Part shown: positions 32,438-39,243 of the stretch, one piece after another
Layout of the letters: every line of letters begins with the position of its first letter
How positions within the stretch are numbered: position 1 is the stretch's first letter
NCBI GenBank assembly: GCA_035533075.1
Contig: DATLUO010000161.1
Coordinates: 1 to 39,366 of the forward strand
Source: Pirellulales bacterium
GTDB taxonomy: Bacteria; Planctomycetota; Planctomycetia; Pirellulales; JAICIG01
Length of the DNA stretch: 39,366 bases
Direction: 5' to 3'
Program-made: the position numbers and the translations under genes
Notes under the pieces: model-generated
Database searches by the model: none
What the model saw: the letters and a program-made list of their open reading frames with translations, nothing else
What the model was told of the DNA's origin: nothing

Positions 32438-32583
32438 AGGCGCTAGATGACGTGCCCATCGACCTGTCGGCGGGAACGGAGCAGGAATACGTCGAGGACT
32501 GCCCCGTTTGTTGTCGCCCGAATATCCTCCACGTCGAGGTCGATGAGGAAGGCGATGGGCGGGTTTGGGCAGAAGCGGAATAG
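32438..32583 (+). pseudogene. CPXCG-type Cys-rich protein, truncated at its 5' end
   Basis: The reading VPIDLSAGTEQEYVEDCPVC followed by CRPNILHVEVDEEGDG is the C-terminal half of small CPXCG-motif Cys-rich proteins (about 60 residues). The N-terminal half with the first CPYCG pair is missing; the break is near 32450 and the upstream sequence overlaps the methyltransferase start. The frame ends normally at the stop at 32583. Confidence 0.65.
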
Positions 32584-32617
32584 GCATCGGGGCCACGCAT
32601 GCTGGGTGAGAACCGAG

Positions 32618-32691
32618 TAGCGGCGCAGGGACTCGAACCCCGGACACGCGGATTATGATTCCGCTGCTCTAACCAACTGAGCTACGCCGCC
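32618..32691 (-). tRNA. tRNA-Met (anticodon CAT), elongator type
   Basis: On the minus strand GGCGGCG pairs with CGCCGCT in the acceptor stem, the D arm holds GCTCAGTTGGTTAGAGC, the anticodon stem GCGGA/TCCGC surrounds ATCATAA (anticodon CAT) and the T arm holds GGGGTTCGAGTCCC. The body resembles elongator tRNA-Met rather than initiator or tRNA-Ile2. CCA is not encoded. Confidence 0.95.
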
Positions 32692-32698
32692 AAACCTC

Positions 32699-32879
32699 AA
32701 GTTGCATTATTTCGGCCGGCTGGACGATCCGCAAGGGGCGCTCGCCAAGTGGAACGAGCCGAAAGACCACCTGCCGCCGGGCCGCGTCCCTGGCAAACAG
32801 CACGATGCCAACCAGCGGAGAAAAACTGCCATGCCCCTCGACCCCATCCGGTTGCAGGCGGCGAGAAAACGAAGGTAAC
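32699..32879 (+). pseudogene. N-terminal relic of planctomycete tyrosine integrase
   Basis: The frame reads KLHYFGRLDDPQGALAKW and then NEPKDHLPPGR, which matches the N-terminal line 'lHYFG.WdDP..AL..y' of planctomycete site-specific integrases. The start and the entire catalytic domain (R, H, R, Y) are absent, and the frame stops at TAA (32877-32879). It begins eight bases from the tRNA-Met 5' end. Confidence 0.5.
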
Positions 32880-32913
32880 CAGACGACGGACGATTCCTGT
32901 TCGGATGGAGTGA

Positions 32914-33165
32914 CGGGACCTGCTATACTGGTTGAATGAATGGAGGCCGGGGATTCTGGTCGTTTACGATGCGTCGCGAGACCGTGCCTGGTGGCTGCAT
33001 TTGCAGGCGGCGCTTCGCGGAATGCGGCAACAGGGCAACGATCGGCTCGCGCAGACAGCAACGTTGCACTTGCCGCTCGATAACGTGCTGAACGAAGCGG
33101 CGGTCCGTGGGTTTGCCATACTCCGTGATGCCGCCGTTCTGGCAAAAGGAGATGCACCGTGGTAA
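32914..33165 (+). pseudogene. C-terminal relic of DUF4365 protein
   Basis: The frame reads DLLYWLNEWRPGILVVYDA, RDRAWWLHLQ, then TLHLPLDNVLNEAAVRGFAILRD, fitting the C-terminal part of DUF4365 proteins. Upstream, GRFLF in another frame looks like the preceding strand, so a frameshift lies near 32910 and the N-terminal nuclease-like half is missing. TTG at 32932 could start a shortened product. Its stop overlaps the next gene by seven bases. Confidence 0.5.
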
Positions 33166-33413
33166 AGAAAAGCAACATCCGATTTGCCCAGCTTCGGGCG
33201 TTTTTCGAAGGAATGGGCTTCTCTGCGACTCGCGAGAGAAAAGGCTGGCGCATCGAGCACAGCCCCACAGGCACGGTATTCATTTTCCGGCCCTATCGCG
33301 CGACCGACCTGGTTTATGCCCCCGATCTGTTGCTCATCCGCTCGCAACTTGACGCTCGCGGCATGGTTCCCCAAGAATCGTTCGACGAATCTCTGACGAA
33401 AACGCCCGCGTGA
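33159..33413 (+). CDS. HicA-like small protein, DUF4365 partner
   Basis: This 84-residue protein (MVKKSNIRFAQLRAFFEGMG..., EHSPTGTVFIFRPYRATD, LLLIRSQLDARGMVPQESF) belongs to a small family often found just after DUF4365 genes. The fold looks like the alpha-beta-beta-beta-alpha layout of HicA mRNA interferases, but the HicA His is not clearly conserved. The GTG start at 33159 has AAGGAG eight bases upstream. Its partner gene is broken, so it may be an orphan of a former two-gene module. Confidence 0.6.
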   Translation: MVKKSNIRFAQLRAFFEGMGFSATRERKGWRIEHSPTGTVFIFRPYRATDLVYAPDLLLIRSQLDARGMVPQESFDESLTKTPA

Positions 33414-33449
33414 CGGCGCGGCGCCGCGTGAGCTTGCAGTTCACCACGG

Positions 33450-33758
33450 CTACCATTTGCCCATTAGCACGATTGGATCGGCGCCGCCGTCATCCCAAAT
33501 CGTCAGCGCGGTGACAAACGGCATGGTCCGACGCGCCCGCGCGACGAGGGCGTCGAGGTAATCCAGCCCGGCGCGCAGCGGAACCGCATTCGCTCGCTCG
33601 GTGGGCAAGGCGTGCAAGAACGAAATCTCTTCAAGGCGAGCGTAGAGCGGTGCTTCGTCGCAGAAATCGGCGGACGCGAAAACGGCGAAATCGTCGAGCT
33701 CTCGACGTCGGAACAGTTCTCGAAAGGCATCTTCAAACCGGTCGGTCATGCTTGCCAT
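33450..33758 (-). CDS. Hypothetical protein
   Basis: This 102-residue protein (MASMTDRFEDAFRELFRRREL..., DFCDEAPLYARLEEISFLHAL, RARRTMPFVTALTIWDDGG) was not recognised. The start at 33758 has GGAG six bases upstream. A second ATG at 33749 forms an ATGA overlap with the stop of a short upstream frame ending RVGLTNDQADFLRRFGWQA, which may be a coupled small gene. It lies downstream of transketolase on the same strand, separated by about 180 bases. Confidence 0.5.
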   Translation of the reverse strand: MASMTDRFEDAFRELFRRRELDDFAVFASADFCDEAPLYARLEEISFLHALPTERANAVPLRAGLDYLDALVARARRTMPFVTALTIWDDGGADPIVLMGKW

Positions 33759-33939
33759 CCAAATCTCCGCAGAAAGTCCGCTTGGTCGTTGGTTAAGCCG
33801 ACGCGCAGCACACTGCGCGTCCCCGAACGGATCCCGATTCGGCCGCGAACTGCCAAGCGGTGGTGGTTCACGATTCGGCTTTTTGGGAGGCCAGTTCGCC
33901 AAGATCTGCCGAGCGTGCTGTCCGCTGGAGACGGCGAGT

Positions 33940-36006
33940 TTAGGCTCCTTTCCCGGCCGCTATCGCTTCCTTCGCCAGCCGCACCAGGTTTTCGGTGGTG
34001 AAACCAAAGTGCTTCGCCAAATCGGGCAGCGGAGCGGAGGCGCCAAAGCCGCGCATGCCCACAAACTTGCCTTTCGGACCAAGATACTTCTCCCAACCCT
34101 GCACCACGCCCGCCTCGACGGCCACGCGGGCCGTGACCGCCGCCGGCAACACCGACTCGCGGTAAGCATCGTCCTGCTCGTCGAACAGCTCCCAGGACGG
34201 CATGCTCACCACACGGGCCTTGACTCCGTGCTTGCTTAACTCTTCGCTGGCCGCCACACAGAGCGTCACCTCGCTGCCGCTGGCCATCAGCACCACATCG
34301 GGCTTGCCTGACGAACTGTCGGCCAACACGTAGGCGCCCTTGGCGACACCCGCTGCCGATGCATACTTCGAGCGATCGAGCGTGGGCAGGTTCTGACGCG
34401 TGAGAACCAGCGCCACGGGGCGGTCCTTCCAGGGCAGAATCGTGCGATACGCCTCCGCCACTTCGTTGGCGTCCGCCGGCCGCAACGTCACGAGCCAGGG
34501 GATCGCCCGCAAGGCGGCCAGGTGCTCGACGGGCTGGTGCGTCGGCCCGTCTTCGCCCACGCCGATCGAGTCGTGGGTGAAGATGAAAATCGACGGTATC
34601 CGCATGATGGCGGCCAGCCGCAACGATGGCCGCAGATAATCGGCAAACACGAAGAACGTCGCTCCAAAGGCCCGCAAGCCGCTGAGCGTCATGCCGTTCA
34701 CGGCGGCCGCCATCGCGTGCTCGCGAATGCCGAAGTGCAGGTTTCGCCCGCCGTAGCTCTCGGCCTCGAAGCTGTCGATGCCGGTGAGCAGGGTCATGGT
34801 CGAAGGAGCCAGATCGCCCGCTCCGCCAATGAGCCACGGCAGCTTGCCGGCGACGGCGTTGAGAACCTTGCCCGACGAGACCCGCGTCGCCAGCCCTTTG
34901 GCATCGGCGGCGAAGGCGGGAATTGCGGAGTCCCAGCCGGCGGGCAACTCGTGCTTGATGATCGATTGCAACTCGGCGAACAGCTCCGGGAATTGGCAGG
35001 CGTAGTCGGCCAGCTTCTCTTGCCACCGGGCGTATTGCGCTCGGCCCCGCTGGCCGATGCCGCCGGCGAAATCGGCCAGGGCGTCGGGCGGCACGACAAA
35101 CTTCTCGTCTTCCGGCCAGCTGTAGACCTTCTTGGTCAGCTTGATCTCGTCTTCACCCAGCGGCGCCCCGTGGGCATGGTGCGAGTCTTGCTTGTGCGGC
35201 GACCCATAGCCGATGTGGCTCTTGACGATGATCAGCGTCGGACGGTCGTCGGTGGCCAGGAACTCCCGATAGGCGTCGGCCAGTGCGTCGAGATCGTTGG
35301 CGTCGGACACATGCACCACGTGCCAGCCGTAGCCTTCGAACCGCCGGCCGACGTTTTCGCTGAAGGCCAGCGAGGTCTCGCCCTCGATGGTGATCGAGTT
35401 GTCGTCGTAAATCCAGCAGAGATTGGCCAGCTTCAGGTGCCCGGCCAGCGAGGCCGCCTCGCCGCTGACGCCCTCCATCATGTCGCCGTCGCTGCACAAA
35501 GCGTAGACGTGGTAGTCGAACAACTCGAAGCCGGGCCGGTTGAAATGGGCCGCCAGCCAACGCTCGGCGATGGCCATGCCGACGCTGTTGCCGAGGCCTT
35601 GCCCCAGCGGGCCGGTGGTCGTCTCGATGCCGCTCGCCTCGCGATACTCCGGATGCCCGGCACAGCGGCTGTGAAGCTGGCGAAACCTGCGAATATCGTT
35701 CAGCGAAATCGCCAATTCGCTGGTCGGCCGTCCGTCTTCGCCCGCCTGCTTCACTTGGGCCAGGTGCAGCACCGAATAGAGGAGCATCGAGGCGTGGCCG
35801 CAGGAGAGGACGAAACGGTCGCGATTGGGCCACAGCGGCTGTTCGGGATCGTAGTTGAGCACGCGGTTCCAAAGCGTGTAGACCACGGGCGCCAAGGCCA
35901 TCGGCGTGCCGGGGTGCCCGCTGTTGGCGGCCTGCACGGCGTCCATCGCCAAGGTGCGGATGGTGTTGATCGAAAGCTCTTCGACGGCGAGGGCTGCGGT
36001 GGGCAT
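33940..36006 (-). CDS. tkt: Transketolase
   Basis: This 688-residue enzyme is full length. It transfers two-carbon units between sugar phosphates in the pentose phosphate pathway using thiamine diphosphate. Family lines: NSGHPGTPM with His31, LSCGHASML with His71, the ThDP-binding motif GDMMEG (174-179) followed by NLCWIYDDNSITIEG, then HGAPLG, the pyrimidine-domain lines FGIREHAM, DSIGVGEDGPTHQPVEHLAALR, and the C-terminal MASGSEV. The ATG at 36006 has GGAGGA four bases upstream. It is the one clear central-metabolism gene in the worn right third of the window. Its 5' side faces a family C inverted repeat and a broken hydrolase gene. Confidence 0.97.
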   Translation of the reverse strand: MPTAALAVEELSINTIRTLAMDAVQAANSGHPGTPMALAPVVYTLWNRVLNYDPEQPLWPNRDRFVLSCGHASMLLYSVLHLAQVKQAGEDGRPTSELAISLNDIRRFRQLHSRCAGHPEYREASGIETTTGPLGQGLGNSVGMAIAERWLAAHFNRPGFELFDYHVYALCSDGDMMEGVSGEAASLAGHLKLANLCWIYDDNSITIEGETSLAFSENVGRRFEGYGWHVVHVSDANDLDALADAYREFLATDDRPTLIIVKSHIGYGSPHKQDSHHAHGAPLGEDEIKLTKKVYSWPEDEKFVVPPDALADFAGGIGQRGRAQYARWQEKLADYACQFPELFAELQSIIKHELPAGWDSAIPAFAADAKGLATRVSSGKVLNAVAGKLPWLIGGAGDLAPSTMTLLTGIDSFEAESYGGRNLHFGIREHAMAAAVNGMTLSGLRAFGATFFVFADYLRPSLRLAAIMRIPSIFIFTHDSIGVGEDGPTHQPVEHLAALRAIPWLVTLRPADANEVAEAYRTILPWKDRPVALVLTRQNLPTLDRSKYASAAGVAKGAYVLADSSSGKPDVVLMASGSEVTLCVAASEELSKHGVKARVVSMPSWELFDEQDDAYRESVLPAAVTARVAVEAGVVQGWEKYLGPKGKFVGMRGFGASAPLPDLAKHFGFTTENLVRLAKEAIAAGKGA

Positions 36007-36127
36007 GATTCCTCCGATTTTTTTGACGGAAAAGGTTGGGCCGTATGGGTTTCGGCAGCCGAAGAGTTTAGCCCGGCGCGGGCCGGAAGGTCAACCACGC
36101 GCCGCGTCGTTTTCGGCAAGGCCAATC

Positions 36128-36224
36128 TACTTCACGCGGCCGAGAATGAGACATTTGGCGGTGGCTGGGGCAGAGCCTGGCCAAGTGGAGGCTAGCGCTC
36201 CGTTCATCTCGGCCACGTGAAGTA
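36128..36224. repeat. Repeat family C, long inverted repeat
   Basis: TACTTCACGCGGCCGAGA (36128-36145) plus ATGA, and TCATCTCGGCCACGTGAAGTA less one base (36204-36224), are inverted arms of 21-22 bases with one mismatch and one bulge. The 54-base centre is GC-rich. It lies between the transketolase start and the hydrolase relic. Confidence 0.7.
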
Positions 36225-36333
36225 TCGCCTAGGGCATACTATGGCTAGGCGCCGCGGTCGGTTGCGTTGCGGAACCGCTCGCGGCGACATGCGCCGCCGC
36301 GTCCACGGCCAGCCGCGGGCCAAGTTCGGCCAT

Positions 36334-36606
36334 CGAGAAAAGTTCGGCGACGATCCGGCGAAGCACCGCGACTTCTCCGCCGTCACGCACGTGGCGAAAG
36401 ACAAAGGCATCCCGCCGTTTTTGATTCTCTACGTCGCCGATCATCCCGACAACGCCGCGCAGGCGCAGCGGCTGGCCGCCGTGCTGAAAGAGGCGGGCAT
36501 TACGGTCAAACTCTTCGGCGCCAAGGAAACCAACCACAACCGGCTGAACGACAACCTCGGCACGCCCGACGATCCCGCCAGCAAGGAGTTGTTCGCGTTT
36601 GTGTAG
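36334..36606 (+). pseudogene. C-terminal relic of alpha/beta hydrolase
   Basis: The frame reads [20 protein letters not shown] and [20 protein letters not shown], then [20 protein letters not shown] and [17 protein letters not shown]. This matches the end of planctomycete alpha/beta hydrolases (esterase type) and includes the strand after the catalytic Asp region and a His near TNHNR. The nucleophile elbow and about 200 N-terminal residues are missing. Confidence 0.65.
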
Positions 36607-36644
36607 GAAGCGTTGAAGAAGTGATGCCTGGCGGCCGAGAAACT

Positions 36645-36705
36645 GGAGGATGGCCTTCCTAGGCCGTGCCGTTCGTTCTTGGACGGCCTGGGAAGGCCAT
36701 CCTCC
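36645..36705. repeat. Repeat family B, full inverted repeat
   Basis: GGAGGATGGCCTTCCTAGG then CCGT (36645-36667) and ACGGCCTGGGAAGGCC then ATCCTCC (36683-36705) are 23-base arms with one mismatch and a 15-base spacer. A single arm occurs at 23309-23331. Confidence 0.85.
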
Positions 36706-36709
36706 CGCG

Positions 36710-36933
36710 GCGTCCGGACGAAAACCATCGGGTGCGCCGGCGAGCCAGGCCTCGACACGGGCGGCGATTTGGGCCACTGGCTGCTGCGACAAGGCGTGTG
36801 CCGCGGCCACGTGCCGTTGCGTCTCGCGGCGCAGGATGTGTTGTTCGTAGATTCCGCAGTCGCGCTCGGTGGGAGGCCGTTCGTCCGCCGCCGTCCGCTT
36901 GGCGGGTCGCTGCGCCTTTTCTCGCTTGGGCAT
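36710..36933 (-). pseudogene. HTH protein, C-terminus cut at repeat B
   Basis: From an ATG at 36933 the frame reads a basic N-terminus (MPKREKAQRPAKRT) then IYEQHILRRETQRHVAAAHA and SQQPVAQIAARVEAWLAGAP. This looks like the helix-turn-helix of small phage-terminase-like or transposon-associated planctomycete proteins. After about 75 residues the frame enters the family B repeat and then runs antisense to the hydrolase relic, so the natural C-terminus is lost. The heptamer repeat lies just upstream. Confidence 0.45.
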
Positions 36934-36948
36934 GGTGTTCGGTTCTCC

Positions 36949-37028
36949 GGGTTCGGGGTTCGGGGTTCAGGGTTCAGGGTTCAGGGTTCAGGGTTCAGGG
37001 TTGAGGGTTCAGGGTTGAGGGTTCAGGG
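36949..37028. repeat. GGGTTCA heptamer tandem repeat
   Basis: About eleven units of GGGTTCA or close variants (GGGTTCG at the left, GGGTTGA in two places) lie in tandem. It sits 16 bases upstream of the HTH gene start on the minus strand. Two units of the same heptamer in reverse orientation occur at 12252-12268. Confidence 0.9.
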
Positions 37029-37076
37029 ATTTTGGATTTGCGATTTTGTCCCAGCGCGCCGGGATTGGATTGCGGG

Positions 37077-37256
37077 TCACTTGGGTCGTTTGCGGCGGCG
37101 GGGTTTGGTGAGAGCCGAGCGCTGTTTCTCAAGGACCGCGAGGGCCTGGTCGAGCGCGGCGAGCCGGCGCATCAACACGGCCAGGCGGGGCCGCAGGCCG
37201 TCGCGGCGGGTAACGTGCGGGAATTCGTCGAGCCTCTCCTGGGAGGACTTGTCCAA
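37077..37256 (-). CDS. Small helical basic protein
   Basis: On the minus strand a frame from TTG at 37256 reads QERLDEFPHVTRRDGLRPRL, then AVLMRRLAALDQALAVLEKQ and a basic tail RSALTKPRRRKRPK. It is strongly amphipathic and probably coiled-coil, about 59 residues, and looks more coding than the frames on the other strand. The start is uncertain and the frame is open further upstream. It precedes the HTH relic on the same strand, separated by the heptamer repeat. No family was recognised. Confidence 0.35.
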   Translation of the reverse strand: MDKSSQERLDEFPHVTRRDGLRPRLAVLMRRLAALDQALAVLEKQRSALTKPRRRKRPK

Positions 37257-37335
37257 ACGCCCAGGCCACTGGCCGAAAAACGACCACCCAGCTCCGCGGC
37301 CCTGAGCGTGTCGGGCAAGTCAGACACCGATTCAT

Positions 37336-37707
37336 TTGCCTCGGTCGGAGAGCAGCGGCCCTTGGATCGGCCTGCCACGCAACACGAAGGAGATCGAGCG
37401 CCGACGTCGAGCGTGCTGGGCCACGCCGCGCCCAGTACGCCGCGCCGCGAAAGCAGAAGCGCCGCGCGCGGCGCTTTTGATGAGCGCGCCGGCCGATCTG
37501 CACAGCGAGCACCGGTGGGACGGCATCCCGGCGCTCCGGGATTGCCTACCGAGACGTCCCCCGCCGTTCGGTCCGCCGGAATACTACACGAGCGCGACCC
37601 GCGGGCAAAGCAACCGGGCCCGCTGGGCCGAGAGCGCGATCGTGGAGGTCTTTCATCGGGCCGTGACGCAGAGCGACATCACTTTCTGGGAAAGCCTGAT
37701 GCAATAA
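37336..37707 (+). CDS. Hypothetical protein
   Basis: The frame reads GLPRNTKEIERRRRACWATP, then ADLHSEHRWDGIPALRDCL, YYTSATRGQSNRARWAESAI and FHRAVTQSDITFWESLMQ. It is about 123 residues from a TTG start, or 76 from ATG at 37480; neither has a clear ribosome-binding site. No family was recognised. It ends about 60 bases before the next gene. Confidence 0.4.
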   Translation: MPRSESSGPWIGLPRNTKEIERRRRACWATPRPVRRAAKAEAPRAALLMSAPADLHSEHRWDGIPALRDCLPRRPPPFGPPEYYTSATRGQSNRARWAESAIVEVFHRAVTQSDITFWESLMQ

Positions 37708-37733
37708 ATCCGCCGGCCAACGCGGCCGGTTGA

Positions 37734-37762
37734 TTGCTTCCCGCGGCGGTGGCTTGTACAAT
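37734..37762 (+). promoter_or_regulatory. Promoter of 37770 gene (leaderless)
   Basis: TTGCTT (37734-37739), 17 bases, TACAAT (37757-37762). The predicted start site is 37769, one base before the ATG at 37770. Confidence 0.5.
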
Positions 37763-37769
37763 CGAGGCG

Positions 37770-38087
37770 ATGGCGACCAAACGCTCGACGAACGGAAGTA
37801 GACCATCCTCCCCGGCGAAAAAGGTGGCGGCGAATGGCCGCTGGCTGCCGCGGCTGGGCATGTACCAGTCGAAGCGGGCGCTCACTTTTCGAACCGAGGA
37901 TGATCTGACGAAGGCGCTTCAGGCACTCTGGGATCCCACCGATGAACTGTATCGGATGCCGCGCGCGCCCGGCGACGCTTTGACCATGATCGTGCCCGAG
38001 GATGCCGTGCCGCTGTTCCGGGCTCGAAAGCTCCGTTTCACCGAATATCCGGTGGCACCCGCCACACGCGACTCGAACGTCGCCTGA
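37770..38087 (+). CDS. Hypothetical protein
   Basis: This 105-residue protein has a Lys/Ser-rich start (MATKRSTNGSRPSSPAKKVA) and then RLGMYQSKRALTFRTEDDLTKAL, LWDPTDELYRMPRAPGD, TMIVPEDAVPLFRARKLRFTE. No family was recognised. The ATG at 37770 is supported by a promoter predicting transcription from 37769. The next gene begins 32 bases later in the same direction and may be co-transcribed. Confidence 0.55.
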   Translation: MATKRSTNGSRPSSPAKKVAANGRWLPRLGMYQSKRALTFRTEDDLTKALQALWDPTDELYRMPRAPGDALTMIVPEDAVPLFRARKLRFTEYPVAPATRDSNVA

Positions 38088-38119
38088 TTGTATCTTTTGG
38101 AGCATGGCAGGTCGCGGTC

Positions 38120-38515
38120 GTGGCAGCTAAGAATATACCGAAACACGAGCCTCGCACACGAGTCGTCTTCAATCTTCCCGTCAACGATTGGGGCGAGGAG
38201 AAGGCATTTTACGAGGTGATCGGGCATCTTCGCGGCCTGAAAGACCGCCGCAGCGGCGTGACGGGCTTTACCTACAGCGACCCCATGCCGGCCGTTTTCA
38301 CTGGGTTTTGGTGGAGCGACGATCAGCAAATCTGGATGGAAGACGCGATCGTTATCGTGATGATTGACTTCTCAATGCCCTCGCCAAGCGCGAGGTTCTC
38401 GGTCAGCGGCGAGATGACGAAGCTCAAGCGATTCATTTCCGCCACGTATCGGCGCAACGGCAGCCGGCAAGAGGAGGTTTGGATCGTTGCCCACCGCGTG
38501 ACTCGCCAGAGTTGA
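38120..38515 (+). CDS. Hypothetical protein
   Basis: This 131-residue protein (GTG start at 38120) reads RTRVVFNLPVNDWGEEKAFY, then EVIGHLRGLKDRRSGVTGFT, GFWWSDDQQIWMEDAIVIVM and KRFISATYRRNGSRQEEVWI. The pattern suggests a mixed alpha/beta fold with a conserved Trp-rich strand. No family was recognised. There is no clear ribosome-binding site. It is probably in one unit with the 37770 gene. Confidence 0.55.
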   Translation: MAAKNIPKHEPRTRVVFNLPVNDWGEEKAFYEVIGHLRGLKDRRSGVTGFTYSDPMPAVFTGFWWSDDQQIWMEDAIVIVMIDFSMPSPSARFSVSGEMTKLKRFISATYRRNGSRQEEVWIVAHRVTRQS

Positions 38516-38555
38516 GCGCGACGGCCGTTGGCGGAACTTGGATTCCGGCTGTAGC

Positions 38556-39131
38556 TCACTGCATCGGTGCGGCCGTCCGATGCAACGTCAGCACCAGCAC
38601 GCGCTTGGGAACCTGCCCGACGGGAATCCGCGCGGCCACGCGCCGGCTGGCCGTCTCGATCGCGGCCACCGTGTTGCCCTTCCGCTCGCTGATGTAGCAA
38701 AAGCGGCCGTCGGGCGAAAAGCACATCCAATAGCCGCCGCCTTGCATCACGATCGTCGCCACCTGCCGCGGCGGCGCGACCGTCAGGTCGAAGACATACG
38801 TCCGGTCGTGAAACACGTCGCACATCCATAGCTCTTTCTCGTCCGGCGTCAGCCCGATGCCGTGACTGCGGCTCGCCTGGCGCAGCAACTCGTCAGGCAC
38901 CTCCGCCGCGACGCGGTAAATCACCTTGCGGGCCGGCACGTCGCAAACCTCGAAGCCGATCAGCGTATCGACGTTGGCATACAGCCGCTTTTCGTCGCGC
39001 GAAAGCACGATCGGCCGCGGAGCATCGGAAAGCGGTATCTCACCGATCAAGCGGTGCGTCGCCACGTCGGCGATCAACATGCGAAGCGGAGCAAGAGAAG
39101 CGAAGCAAGACACCCATACTTTATCCACCAC
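38556..39131 (-). pseudogene. Beta-propeller (YVTN/YncE-like) protein, N-terminus missing
   Basis: The frame reads IADVATHRLIGEIPLSDAPR, LSRDEKRLYANVDTLIGFEV, SHGIGLTPDEKELWMCDVFH, MQGGGYWMCFSPDGRFCYIS and ERKGNTVAAIETASRRVAAR. These are YVTN-type beta-propeller blades. About 170 good residues remain, roughly half of a normal propeller, and sequence upstream of about 39080 no longer matches the family, so the N-terminal blades are lost. A shortened protein from ATG at 39080 is possible. Confidence 0.6.
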
Positions 39132-39190
39132 GCGCCGCGCGGAGCAACTGCTTGTGAATAAGCCCTTCTCGCCCCCCCGCCAAGACCCGC

Positions 39191-39218
39191 TTGACAGGTC
39201 TTGAGGCGGATGTACATT
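39191..39218 (+). promoter_or_regulatory. Promoter of transposase gene within a hairpin
   Basis: TTGACA (39191-39196), 16 bases, TACATT (39213-39218) preceded by TG. CAAGACC (39180-39186) and GGTCTTG (39197-39203) are inverted arms with the -35 element in the loop, so protein binding or cruciform formation there could control expression. Confidence 0.6.
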
Positions 39219-39243
39219 GACGGCAACACCCCGAGGTGCTCAC

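Noticed and set aside
32669-33283. 204-codon minus-strand open frame
   Set aside because: It begins inside tRNA-Met and is antisense to the integrase, DUF4365 and HicA-like sequences; no domain is visible.
34522-36195. 557-codon plus-strand open frame
   Set aside because: Antisense to transketolase, which is full length and conserved.
36229-36700. Continuation of the HTH frame to 36229
   Set aside because: Beyond repeat B it is simply antisense to the alpha/beta hydrolase relic, so the C-terminal part is not a real protein sequence.
36949-37028. Heptamer array considered as CRISPR
   Set aside because: Units are contiguous 7-mers with no spacers and no cas genes nearby.
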